NCBI GenBank assembly: GCA_037903475.1
Contig: JBAJFG010000366.1
Span: 182,501 to 246,500, forward strand
Source of the DNA: Ancylostoma caninum
Taxonomy: Eukaryota; Nematoda; Chromadorea; Rhabditida; Ancylostomatidae
Direction: 5' to 3'
Length of the DNA: 64,000 nt
Both the position numbers and the translations under genes were made by a program. Shown here in pieces: positions 54,660 to 64,000 of the stretch (the stretch's first letter is position 1; every line of letters starts with the position of its first letter). The notes beneath the pieces were generated by a model, which worked only from the letters and a program-made list of their open reading frames with translations, searched no databases and was not told the origin of the DNA.

Positions 54660-55626
54660 GTGAGGACGAGGTCCGAGGGGTTATCTAGGCTGCCTAAAAC
54701 CAGAAGGACTATGATGACGGTCTGTACCTTCAACGCACGCACGCTTGCATCGGAGGCTTCCATCGAGGATTTGATGATGCAGGCAAGGAAGATCAGGTAC
54801 GACGTCATCGGACTGACCGAGACGAGGAGACACCGACCACTGAACGCCACCTTCGACACTGGAGAAGAACTGTTCCTCGGAACCTGCGACAGTAGAGGAG
54901 TTGGTGGAGTCGGTGTCCTCGTCAACACGAACTTGGTCATGAACATTTCATTCGAACAGCTGACAACCCGAATCGGACGTTTGCGGTTGAGAAGATGTGG
55001 ATCAATACCGGCCTTGACAATCTTCGTCGCCTACGCTCCAACATCCAGCTACGACGAAGGGGATATCGAGTCCTTCTATATGGCCTGAGGAACTTCACAT
55101 CGGCGCGCATGGCCTGCAGTGGAACGAACAGGGAGAGAGGCTGTCTAAATTCATCATGACGACAGAGACCATCCATGGTAACTCACAATTTCAGAAGCCA
55201 CCCACCCTACGCTGGACGTGGGAGTCACCCGGTGGAGAGCACCATAATGAAATTGACCATGTCATCGTCAATCGAAGGTTCTGCCTGACCGACGTCGATG
55301 TTGTACCGAAGTTCTACACCGGATCAGACCATCGCCTCCTTTGCGCAAGATTCTTCTACTCACGCAAAGGAGAGAAAGCAGCGAAGTTTAAGAATAGGAG
55401 TCCCAAACCCGTCATCAATTGGGATCTTTTCACTTCGTTAGCCGGCTCTTGGGAAGATGCGGTTGTCGACAACATCGACGAAGAGTACGATCGGCTTGTT
55501 CAACATCTCCGCGATAGCGCAAAGAGCGCCGAGGTTTCAATAATCACCAAGAGACGATTGTCTTACGAACTCTCGAACTTATACGCCAGCGTAGAACTGC
55601 GAGAGCCGCAGGCAACTACCAGCTAA
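54660..55626 (+). pseudogene. RTE apurinic/apyrimidinic endonuclease domain, internally deleted
   Basis: The first part (54720-55088) shows VCTFNARTL, catalytic Glu in VIGLTETR, GVGGVGVLVN and FVAYAPTSS. It ends in a stop at 55086-55088 after a frameshift. The second part, in another frame, resumes at about 55090 and carries PPTLRWTWESP, HNEIDHVIVNRRF and the GSDHRLL signature. The block with the catalytic Asp-Asn motif expected between them is absent, pointing to a deletion of roughly 70 codons. This domain would nick target DNA. Confidence 0.8.
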
Positions 55627-55839
55627 CGTCCGAGCTCGTAAAACGGTGCAGAGAAGCGATACAAGAAGACCTCAAGGAGAGACGAGCAGCAGTGTTGACC
55701 GAAGCCGCATGGACTGGAAAAACATTCGCAGTGCCCGCTTAGACATCGCCATTCGCAAAACCAAGATGACCATCCCTCCGGCGCCCAAATGGTACCTAAG
55801 CAATGGAAGACCAGCAGGACCGTGCTGCTGTAAAAGAAG

Positions 55840-57183
55840 GGAGACCCGCAGGATATTGGCAATTATCGCCCCATCTGCCTTCTGTCCGTCTTCTACAAGC
55901 TTTCCACGCGAGTGATCCTCAATAGGATCGAAAGGACACTAGACGAGGGACAGCCGTGCGAGCAAGCAAGGTTTCGAAAAGGATTCAGCACGATCGACCA
56001 CATACACACCGTCACTAGACTCATCGAAGTATCGCGAGAGTATAAGATGCCCCTCTGTCTCACGTTCATCGATTTGAAGAAAGCCTTCGACTCTGTTGAG
56101 ACGGAAGCGGTGTTGGAAGCCCTGGGCAACCAGAGCATACCTACTCAATACATCAAGATATTTCGTGAGCTCTACAGCAACTCCACGACCAGGATTTCTC
56201 CATTCTACGACGACATCACCATCGACGTCAAGAGAGGGGTTCGGCAAGGCGATACCGTGTCGCCAAAACTATTCAGCGCCACTCTCGAAGACGTCATGCG
56301 GAAACTGGAATGGGATAGCATGGGAGTGCAAGTTGATGGCCGGCGACTTAGTCATCTTCGCTTCGCTGACGACATCGTTCTTATAACACCAACCATCAGC
56401 GAAGCGGAACAGATGCTGGCCGACTTCGAGGACGCGTGTGGAAAGATTGGTCTCCAGCTGAATCTGACGAAGACGATGTTCATGAAGAACGGATGGGTCC
56501 CGGATGCCCCATTCTCGCTCAACGGAACGACCATATCCGAATGCTCCAGCTACGTATACCTAGGTCGGGAAGTCAACATGATGAACGACCTCGCTCCAGA
56601 GCTGGGCAGGAGGAAACGAGCGGCTTGGGGAGCTTACAAGAGCATCGAGGACGTAGTGAAGAAGACGAAGAACACCAGGCTCCGTGCCCACCTCTTCAAC
56701 ACAACCGTTCTCCCTGCTTTGACCTACGCCTCAGAAACCTGGGCGTTGCGCAAGCAGGATGAGAATGCGGTCAGCGTCGTCGAACGCTCCATCGAGAGGG
56801 TGATGCTAGGAATAACCCGCCTCACGCAAGTGAGGGCTGGAATACGGAGCTCCACCCTTTGTCAACAATCGAAGATCAGGGACGCTGCCGCTTACGCCAA
56901 GTTGAGTAAGATTAGGTGGGCCGGACACGTGATGCGTTTTAACGACAACCGTTGGACAAGAGCCGTCAGCGACTGGACTCCAGGGGACGTTAAGCGCACG
57001 ACAGGAAGACCACCGACCCGATTGTCAGACTTCTTCACGAAGTCCTTCAAGGATAGATACGATGCTCTCCGTGTCCCTCGAACGGACAGAATCCACTGGA
57101 CAACTCTGGCTCGCGAGAGGGACAAATGGAAGGAATGCTGGAGCCCGCTCGGTATACCCGAAGATCAACGGGAGTCAAGGTGA
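55840..57183 (+). CDS. RTE reverse transcriptase (C-terminal part of ORF2-like protein), open
   Basis: A continuous frame of about 440 codons: IGNYRPICLLSVFYKL, FRKGFSTIDHIHTV, the catalytic-block FIDLKKAFDSVE, GVRQGDTVSPKLFSATLEDV, FADDIVLI with the catalytic Asp pair, then LGLQLN-like GLQLNLTKTMFM. The RTE-type C-terminus follows, with WALRKQDENAVSVVERS, IRWAGHVMRF, TGRPPTRLSDFF and WTTLARERDKWKECW. It ends at TGA 57181-57183. It is open although the upstream endonuclease is broken (55626-55840 is frameshifted), so it is not expected to act alone. RT copies the element RNA at the nick. Confidence 0.85.
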   Translation, partial: GDPQDIGNYRPICLLSVFYKLSTRVILNRIERTLDEGQPCEQARFRKGFSTIDHIHTVTRLIEVSREYKMPLCLTFIDLKKAFDSVETEAVLEALGNQSIPTQYIKIFRELYSNSTTRISPFYDDITIDVKRGVRQGDTVSPKLFSATLEDVMRKLEWDSMGVQVDGRRLSHLRFADDIVLITPTISEAEQMLADFEDACGKIGLQLNLTKTMFMKNGWVPDAPFSLNGTTISECSSYVYLGREVNMMNDLAPELGRRKRAAWGAYKSIEDVVKKTKNTRLRAHLFNTTVLPALTYASETWALRKQDENAVSVVERSIERVMLGITRLTQVRAGIRSSTLCQQSKIRDAAAYAKLSKIRWAGHVMRFNDNRWTRAVSDWTPGDVKRTTGRPPTRLSDFFTKSFKDRYDALRVPRTDRIHWTTLARERDKWKECWSPLGIPEDQRESR

Positions 57184-57193
57184 TCAAGGTGAC

Positions 57194-57202
57194 CCTTTTT
57201 GC
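57194..57202. repeat. RTE target-site duplication, right
   Basis: CCTTTTTGC, as at 54149-54157. Sequence after it continues the interrupted repeat (TTCCCGACTATTGGGCCAGA, compare 53876). Confidence 0.75.
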
Positions 57203-57883
57203 TTCCCGACTATTGGGCCAGAGCACACCCATTCTCCATTCGTGGACCCGTATCCTGATGTTTTTCCCACGATTGGGCCACGGCGGACCCTTCCTCGATC
57301 GGTATGCACCTATCCTGGTGTTTTAGTGTTTTTTCTGATCTATGGAGCCCCGAGAAACCTGTCCGTCATCAGTGCACTGGCACTCCTTGTAGATTTCGAG
57401 AATAAAGGAAGAAAGTTAGAAAACATTCAGAAAATATGGTCAAAATTGGTTTCAGGAAACGTCACAACAGCTAAAGATGAGTTCGTTCATCCTGTGTATC
57501 TGATTGTAGTGTCCTTCTTGGAAAAAACGAGTCGTAGAACTCGATAATCACTGTGGCGTCTCAATAGGATGAGAGCCAAGCGTACATCCCCAGTGAAGAA
57601 ACCGAATGTACCGAATGGATCTCTCACGGCATCCACCGATTTCCTCGACGTGGTCATAAGCAATGCAACCGTTGACCAAACGCCAACAGAGGGGCTACTC
57701 TGCTACGTGGACTGCTGTTACGCAATGTCAAGTCGTTGCAAGCACTCTCTCGCCCGGAGGACTCGAGACCGCTAGAGTAGGGTCCCGCCATGAAACCCTG
57801 AAGGCAGTGTCTAAACCTCTCGCTTTCATCATTGGAGACTTTATCCATTTTTCCGTCAGTGCAGCCCTTAGGTGCTTTGCTAA
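57203..57883. repeat. Minisatellite fragment and Helitron-like 5'-region fragment; no gene
   Basis: 57203-57330 has inverted minisatellite units. 57340-57560 and 57640-57780 match parts of the 5' region at 47260-47420 and 47600-47930. A relict AAGGCAGTGTC end lies at 57802. Confidence 0.6.
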
Positions 57884-58308
57884 AGGCAGAACTCACGGAA
57901 ATTCTCACTTCTGAAATGAGTCGCTTACCACGTAGCGGGCCGCTGCACAACCGCAACAGTAAGTTGAAGCCCTTGAAGGGCCACGTACCTGCGAAGATAC
58001 TGCCGTGGACACATCTGCCGCTCTGGACATTAGGGTTCCATCGCGCCAACTAACGCCGCTGACAGGGTGCGCGCATATGGTTCAGCGGAGGCTTGTTTAT
58101 GAAATTCGTACCATTCGCACGGTTTCGTGGCGGGACCCATCACGGAACACTCGTCCGCGCTTTGTACACACACATGAAGTACCGCCATCATTTTCTGAGT
58201 TTTTCGCGTGTTTCACGCTACTTCATCGTTGTCGATGAGTTCATCGTCCCTAAATACCCCCGAGATACCGCGAAATCTTTAACCCAAAAATTTCCGTGAG
58301 TGCTGCCT
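57884..58308. mobile_element. TTAA-type MITE, 425 bp, same family as 32436-32857
   Basis: Ends AGGCAGAACTCACGGAAAT and inverted ATTTCCGTGAGTGCTGCCT. Interior in the opposite orientation to the 32-kb copy. Flanks are CTAA (left) and TTAA (right), one mismatch. Confidence 0.8.
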
Positions 58309-58327
58309 TTAAGAGGATATATATATA

Positions 58328-59925
58328 TCCTCTTATATAAATCATGGTAGTGCAACAAAATTTTCCAGAGCGCAGGTGTAAGGGGGACTAGCACGCGATC
58401 GTATGCGCTCGCCGTGGGGCTCAATTATAGACTGTGCCCCGCGAGGACGCGAAGCTGACGGGGCATTCGGCCGATGTTTCGTCATAGGTGCATAGACGTA
58501 GAGGAAGTCGGGTGCATTCGGGATTTTGCGGTGGGACCCACGGCTAGCGATCTCGAGCCCTCCGGTCGAGACAGTGTTTACAAACGATTTGACGATGCAT
58601 AGCAGCGATGTACGAAGCAGTATCGCCCCTCTGCTGGAGCTTTGTCGTTGACTCCACTCACTTTTGCAACAGAGGACGATAACCACTTCGAAAGAAATGT
58701 GCATGCCGTGGAGGATGTAACAAAAGGAATCACTCGATGTCCCCACTTGGGATATGCTCTTTGCGCACCTCCCTTTAAGGTACCATGGGTATTATGCAGC
58801 TTGAGGATCCGTTCGTTTCTAAGAAGACCAGAACACTCAAATACACAGGATGAAGATTGCGTCATCACGAGCTGTTATGACATTTTCTGAAACCGGTTGT
58901 GCAGTTGATCAAACTTTCTCAATATGTCCTAGCTTTGTTCCATTACTTTCGAGATCTACAAAGAGTGCGGTTGCATTGATGAGCACAGATGTGCCGGGGC
59001 TCCGTGGTTCAGAAAAACATCAGGATAAGTGTCCACCGATTGAGAAAGGGTCCAGGGTGGCCAGATAGTGGGAAAAACGTCAGGATACGGGTCCATCGAT
59101 GGAAATTGGGTCCGCAGGGGCTCATTAGTGGGCAAATGCCAAGGAACGAGTCCATGGAAGGAGATTAGGTCTACCCTGGCCTAATAGTGAGGAAAGTGCC
59201 AGGATATGGGTGCACGGATGGAGACTGGGTCCGCAGGGGCCCATTAGAGGAAAAATTTCTTCCATTTCCCCACTAATGGGCACCTGCGGACCCAATCTCC
59301 AACGATGGACTTGTGTCCTGCCGTTTTGGCCGGGCTACGGGTCCACCGATGGAACGGGTCTGCCCCGGCCCAATAGTGGGGGAAGCGTCAGGATACGAGT
59401 GCGCACGGAGCGAGAATGGATTCGCCGTGGCCTAGTAGTGCAGCGCTGGTGGAGTAGGGGCACACTACTAGCTCATTCTTTTTCCAGTCGACCATCACTT
59501 CTTTCTCCCTGTAGCAGAAATTGAAGCAGAAACTCATCTGTTGGACTATCTCAGTAACGTGAAGCTTGAATCATTTCAGGTGATTATTCGCACGGCATTG
59601 GCTACACTGTGTTGTTCACAAGTACTAAAGCCATGTGAAGGATACTTCTGTGCAGAGTTGGGAGTGGTTGTTCATAACGGGTCCATAGGCATGTAAGAAA
59701 TGTGAGAAAAAATAGTGGGTAGTATCATTGCTTCGGTAATTGGCTCTACATGTAGGTGCGTAATTAAGAATTTGCAAGCAAGGCTAGGATCGCGAGGAGA
59801 CTCCAAGCCCGACGTTGGAGAGGCGGCCAGCACAGTAGAATATACGCAATTTAAAGGAAAGATTTCATATTTGAGCTCAGCTAATGAGTAGTTTTGCTTT
59901 AGGCCACAGAAGGCCCATGTGCCAT
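58328..59925 (+). mobile_element. Helitron-like copy H9 (5' end present, 3' hairpin lost)
   Basis: Starts A^TCCTCTTATATAAATCATGG. The 5' region (to about 58970) contains GGGGCTCAATTATAGACTGT and GACGGGGCATTCGGCCGATG. Diverged minisatellite units follow (59000-59420), then the 3' region (59500-59925) ending shortly before where the hairpin should be. It gives the uninterrupted order used to recognise split copies. Confidence 0.6.
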
Positions 59926-59929
59926 CGGG

Positions 59930-61010
59930 ACAGGGTCAAGCGTGTGTTGATGAATTATCAGCGGGGGGTCGTATGGTGGGCGGATAAAGGGGGAGGGAGT
60001 CGTGGAGGTGGGGGATCGTGGTTGTAGTGGGGAATTCGTGTATTCCTTTTAGTATTATAGTAGTACAGCCATGTCTCGGAACAAGGCCGAATTACGGACA
60101 GCCACATTTGTTGATACGTACTGCCAGTCTCACTCTTCCCTCGGAGACGGAAAAAAGTCTCGTTATGGACACTATCCATATGTGTTTTGCCTCCAATTTT
60201 CAGCTCTCCAGCTTTAATGGAAAAGATTCAACACAAGAATTACGGAAGTGATGTTTAGTCGATAAAAATGGCCATTTTTTACTTGTTTTTATGGAGTAGA
60301 TCGAAGCAGGAAGGATGACAATTGCGGGAAAGGGAATCACACTGCTTGAGAGCACAAACCTTTGCCTAATTAAACCTAAGGGAAAATTGGCACCTGTTCT
60401 GGCCACGTTTCTGCCATTCATGTCGAACTACAACCATGCCTCCGATCAAGCCAAAATTTTAGGTGAAAAATTTTGCACGTTCGTACTGCCAGTCCTACCC
60501 AGTCTTGCAGACCGATAAAGAGTCGTTCTTTGGAACCCAGAGAAGTTTGCTTTACACCCAAGTTTCAGATCCTCAAGTTCAAGAGAAAAGATTCAGCACG
60601 AGAATTACGGAGATGAGGTTTCGTCGATAAAAAAGGCCTTTTTTAATTGTTTTTATCGACGGAGTTGAATCGCGGTGCCGGTAACTGCGGAAAAAAGAGC
60701 CAAATAGCGTGAAAGCGCAAATCTTTGACTACTTAAAACTGGGAAAAAATTGGCTCCTCTGCTGGCTGTCCTCCTATTCATGTCCATCTACAACCACACC
60801 TCTGAGCAAGCCAAAATTTTAGATGAACGTTTTGCACGTTCGTACTGTTAGTCCTGCCCAGGCCTGCAATCTGATTTAGTGTCCTTTTGCGCATTACGTC
60901 CTAATATCTCGAACCCCATACAAGCACACTTTATTTTAAGTCGTGCAAAAATTTCAGGTCCGGAGGGGATCGAACCCTTGACCATGTAGATGATCTATAT
61001 CGATATTTTT
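59930..61010. repeat. Three diverged tandem copies of a roughly 370-bp unit
   Basis: Units share CGTACTGCCAGTCCTACCC, TTCAGCACGAGAATTACGGA, TCGATAAAAAAGGCCTTTTTT and AAGCCAAAATTTTAG, with starts near 60105, 60480 and 60840. G-rich sequence occupies 59960-60030. No coding function seen. Confidence 0.65.
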
Positions 61011-61130
61011 CATGACAAATCTGAAGCAAATTGCTTGAGCAAGTCTGCACTCATGCTTTAAGAGCGATGTTCGCCAAACGCGTACATTTCAACTTTTTGC
61101 AAAGATTCTGGATAGAGAGGCGATCGAACC
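60955..61130 (-). other. tRNA-like B-box remnants
   Basis: On the minus strand GGTCAAGGGTTCGATCCCCT at about 60967-60986 followed by CCGGACC, and AGGGTTCGATCGCCTC at about 61119-61134, look like the T-arm end of tRNAs. No matching 5' acceptor arm, D-arm or anticodon arm could be found, so these are at most tRNA- or SINE-derived remnants. Confidence 0.3.
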
Positions 61131-61199
61131 CTTGTAGTGTACGCGGTGGCTACTCCTACTGCTGCTATAACGTTTAAATTTGAAGTCGAATAGTGTCTG

Positions 61200-61548
61200 C
61201 ATTTTCGTTCTCATTTCTCATCTCACTTGAAATTTGTGTTCGAGAGGGGGGGTCGTATTTGTGGCGGCTGAGAAGGGGGGGGGGATTGTATGGGGGTCGA
61301 CTTTCTATCATTATCACGCTTGACCCTGCATCGGGAGCCCGTATCCTGGGCCACAGTGGATTTCTCTTGCATCTGCCAACCTGTATTCTGGCGCCCATCG
61401 ATTCCGGAGCCTTCCGGATGACCATGGATCCCACCGACTACGACTGAGCTCATACCGAAAATCGGCAAAAACTCAACCAAAAAATTGGCCTAAAAAATTT
61501 GGCAAAAGTCCTGTCTTTTTTATATGGAAAAGTACCAGTCTTAGAAGA
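61200..61548. other. No gene seen; G-rich run near 61275
   Basis: GAAGGGGGGGGGGATTG at about 61272-61287 and related GGGGGTCG sequence resemble 59960-60030. A lone minisatellite-like unit lies at 61335-61430. Confidence 0.45.
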
Positions 61549-61620
61549 AGTCTGGACCCTTACCAGTCTTTATATAGGAGGATATATCCTACTATATGAA
61601 GACTGGTAAGGGTCCAGATT
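61549..61620. repeat. 72-bp hairpin with near-perfect arms
   Basis: AGTCTGGACCCTTACCAGTC on the left and GACTGGTAAGGGTCCAGATT on the right, with AGGAGGATA/TATCCTACT completing the arms and almost no loop. The right arm is the start of the interspersed repeat that follows. Confidence 0.8.
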
Positions 61621-61800
61621 TTTCTGGCGTCAGACCACGAGAGTCTTGCGAAATCTTTACTTTTGAATTGCACTGCAGTGCATAGACAATGGTGGGGAGA
61701 GAGACCTCAGACGTCGTCAAACGAAAAACCTATAGAGCGAGATGGGGCTAGATTCTCGCAGGATCCGCACTTTCGGAATCCTTGCACAGTGAGTGATTCA
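61592..61800 (+). repeat. Interspersed repeat, copy 2 (pairs with 22146-22344)
   Basis: Same order of blocks as copy 1, including CAGACCACGAGAGTCTTGCG and CGAAAAACC. Confidence 0.7.
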
Positions 61801-62049
61801 AATTTTCAATGTGGTCTCACAACCACCGTATGAGAGTGTTAGCAAGACTTTCAGCCTACACAATCATGACTTATAATAACGGGCTTACTTCGTCTGTCAC
61901 GTGTGTGTGTGTGTCAGGAACGAAATTCCCTGATTGGCCAGTGATGGTGATTACGAGGTCAACAAGATGATAGGGACGGGTATGGTGAGGTTCAAAGAAT
62001 GAAGAGAAGCTCTAAAGGATGGGGAAGTGGAGAGCGGTGAGTGCACCGC

Positions 62050-62421
62050 GGTGTGGAGGGTGCGCCGGCGCCGAAAAGTGGGGAAACGCCTGGAGTTGGG
62101 CCCAACGGTGCGATAAGGGTGCGCCGGCGTCCAAAAGTGGGGAAACGCCTGGAGTCGGGCCCAACGGTGCGATAAAGGTGCGCCGGCGTCCAAAAGTGGG
62201 GAAACGCCTAGAGTCAGGTCCAACGGTGTGATAAGGGTGCGCCGGCGTATAAAAGTGGAAAAACGCCTGGAGTCGGGTCCAACGGTGTGATAAGAATGCG
62301 CCGGCATATAAAAGTGGAAAAAACGCCTGAAGTAGGGTCCAACGGTGTGGTAAAGGTGCGCCGGCGTCCAAAAGTGGGTAAACGCCTGGAGTCGGGTCCA
62401 ACGGTGTGATAAGGGTGCGGT
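62050..62421. repeat. 59-60-bp minisatellite, about six copies (distinct family)
   Basis: Units: GGTGCGCCGGCGTCCAAAAG, TGGGGAAACGCCTGGAGTCG, GGTCCAACGGTGTGATAAG. Compared with the 60-bp satellite it shares only the GGTCCAACGGTG/GGTCCACCGATG-like segment and the period, so a distant relation is possible. Open frames are artefacts. Confidence 0.9.
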
Positions 62422-62989
62422 TCTACAAGTAATAGGAATTCGCTAGGCAGGTCTATTCCTGCATGAGGGGTACGCTTATCCTGTTTCGGCGGACCCTCCT
62501 ACGTAATCGCCTAGATGTACATTGTATCCTTTCGTATCGGTGTTCTCTTCCCATTCCATTGGAGAAGAACCACTCCTTCCTTTCCATTTATATACACCGG
62601 TGGACCCTTACCACTTGAATTACCACAACAACCAGCTGAGCCTAAATAATTTCAAAATAACATTTGCACTGAATTGGTTACACTCAGTTCTTCACGGCCA
62701 TATACTTCGCTCATATGGAAGAGCATAACTTCGTTCATATGGGGGAAAGCTACCACCTACGGGATTAACGGTTTCTCAGGAGAGCGATAGAACTGCATGA
62801 AAGGATGCAGATTTTATCAATCCATCTACAATTTTGTGTTTGCTTTCAAGGTGCAGTATGCGAGCGAAGCGAGCATCAATAGAAGTCTGGAAGTCCGGCG
62901 TCAGCCGGACGGCCAGACTGGTATAATAATAACCTCTGTGCAGCACCACTTGTTCTTCGCTCGAGTCTTAATTCTGCGCTACAGATCCA
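62422..62989. other. No gene seen
   Basis: Noncoding. An inverted GGAAGTCCGGCGTCAGCCGGAC hairpin at about 62890-62912. Confidence 0.5.
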
Positions 62990-64000
62990 TTCTTGCGAGA
63001 TCCGTGCACGACCTGGCAGCTCCTAAGGCACGGTGCAGCGGTCGTATCCTTCGCACCCTCTCACGTGTCGCACGCTCTTGTACTAGCATCGGTTCGAAAT
63101 CACTGAGCGATTCTGCAGCCAGGGAATAGGTTCCAGTTGTGCAATCACATGCATAGAAAAGAAAAGCGTCATCAAACTTCCTGGATAACTCCTAACTTCC
63201 TTCCATTGAACTTGAGATTTGCAAAGGGTACGGATGCACTGTTTGGCGACAGGTGTGCCAAGGGCGAATAGTGGCAGACTGTTATGCCATGGAGGAGTTC
63301 ACAAGGCACGATTGTGAGCAACCCAGGATATGGTTCCATCGAAAGGCGACGGGTCTGCTGCGGCCTGAAAGTGTGGGGAAGCCAGGATACGGTTGTGCCG
63401 ATGGAGAAGGGGTCCGATGTGGCTCAAGTGTGAGGAACGCCAGAATACGGGTTTACCGGTGGACAATGAGTCTGCTGTGGCTCAAAAGTGTGGGAATATA
63501 GGGTTAGTTGTTGAAGGACGGGTCCACTGTGGCCCAAGTGTAAGGAACGAAACCATTCGAGTCTACCGAAATGAGATGGGTCTCACGTGGCCTAAAAGCT
63601 AAGGGAACGCCAGGATACGGGTCCACCGAAGGGGATTGGTCTTCAGTGGCCTAAAAGTTAAGGGAACTCCTAAAAACGGTTTCGCGGGCACAGGAGAGGT
63701 CCGATCTGGCCCAGGTATGAGGAACTCCAGCATACGGGTTCACCAATGGACGATGGGTCTGCTGTGGTCTAAAAGTGTGCGAATTCCAGGATACGGTTAT
63801 GCCAATGGAGAAGGGGCCCGTTGTGGCCCATTTGTTAGGAACGCCAGGCTTACTGTTCGCGGGCGAAAGACGAGTCCGCTGCGGCCCTGGTGTGTGGGAA
63901 CCAGGATCGGGGCCCTCGATGGCACATGGGTCTTCTGTAGCCTAAAAATAAGGGAACTCTAAGAAAAGGGTCACAACAACAACAATCGCAACTTGAATTA
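62990..64000 (+). mobile_element. Helitron-like satellite-carrying copy, 5' and minisatellite part (H10, runs off window)
   Basis: 62990-63300 matches 22740-23050 (AGCGATTCTGCAGCCA, GGATAACTCCTAACTTCC, AAGGGTACGGA). From 63300 to the window end it has diverged minisatellite units (GGGTCTGCTGTGGC, AACGCCAGGATACGGGT). The 3' end is outside the window. Confidence 0.6.

Larger units (their letters stand above)
54158..57193 (+). mobile_element. RTE-type LINE retrotransposon, 3.0 kb
   Basis: A 3,036-bp insertion with a 9-bp target duplication, an apurinic endonuclease domain, a reverse transcriptase and a short 3' end made of TCAAGGTGA repeats rather than poly(A), as in RTE elements. The endonuclease is internally deleted and frameshifted, and the RT frame is intact. 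The target was the second copy of the local 280-bp duplication. About 500 bp of 5' sequence with hairpin-prone CCCGGCTAACTTCCCGG precedes the coding region. Confidence 0.9.

Noticed and set aside
60955..61130. Possible tRNA genes on the minus strand
   Set aside because: Only T-arm-like GGGTTCGATCC segments are present. No acceptor-stem partner, D-arm or anticodon arm is found within about 80 bases.
61951..62401. Frames of 118-129 codons on the minus strand with periodic SHRWTRLQAF
   Set aside because: The 59-60-bp minisatellite read in frame; no independent evidence for a gene.

Overview
The window reads as intergenic and repeat-rich DNA from an animal genome, most likely a strongylid (hookworm-like) nematode. 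That assignment is inferred from four things: nematode-style splice acceptors (TTTTTCAG, TTTTACAG) in the one convincing host gene; an RTE-type LINE; mariner remnants; and a BEL/Pao retrotransposon whose glycoprotein gene resembles phlebovirus Gc, a combination known from nematode Cer7-type elements. The species cannot be fixed from sequence alone. No bacterial genes, rRNA genes or intact tRNA genes were seen.

Layout. 1-3.3 kb: an ATGT microsatellite holding a Helitron-like element that carries a 60-bp satellite. 3.8-4.9 kb: a dispersed GGAAATTCC motif field around a (TG)n tract. 6.4-9.3 kb: an old Penelope-like element (PLE) split by a younger PLE with inverted terminal repeats and hammerhead-like motifs. 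9.3-10.8 kb: noncoding repeats. 11.3-14.0 kb: a PLE with permuted domains (GIY-YIG before reverse transcriptase). 14.9-19.0 kb: three unrelated satellites (118, 80 and 82 bp). 20.5-26.1 kb: TIR and foldback elements and a degenerate satellite-carrying Helitron-like copy. 26.8-39.6 kb: a 73-bp minisatellite interrupted by a complete 12.1-kb BEL/Pao element with identical-length LTRs, a 5-bp target duplication, a tRNA-Gly primer site, decayed gag and pol, an unbroken 760-codon glycoprotein ORF and an extra zinc-knuckle ORF. 41.0-42.3 kb: seven phase-compatible exons of an ankyrin-repeat gene, the only clear host gene. 42.8-53.2 kb: mariner fossils, small TIR elements and a stack of Helitron-like copies, including one inserted inside another. 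54.16-57.19 kb: an RTE LINE with a 9-bp target duplication. 57.2-64 kb: more TIR and Helitron-like copies, and tandem repeats.

The elements are layered: PLE in PLE, Helitron-like in Helitron-like, TTAA element in BEL/Pao, BEL/Pao in minisatellite, RTE in repeat. Several junctions are clean enough to give relative ages. The main biological leads are the satellite-carrying rolling-circle family (at least ten copies or fragments here), the BEL/Pao element with glycoprotein and extra nucleocapsid-like ORF, the permuted PLE, and the hammerhead-like motifs. Long open frames over the 60-bp, 59-bp, TG and ATGT tracts are artefacts of repeat period and are not annotated as genes.
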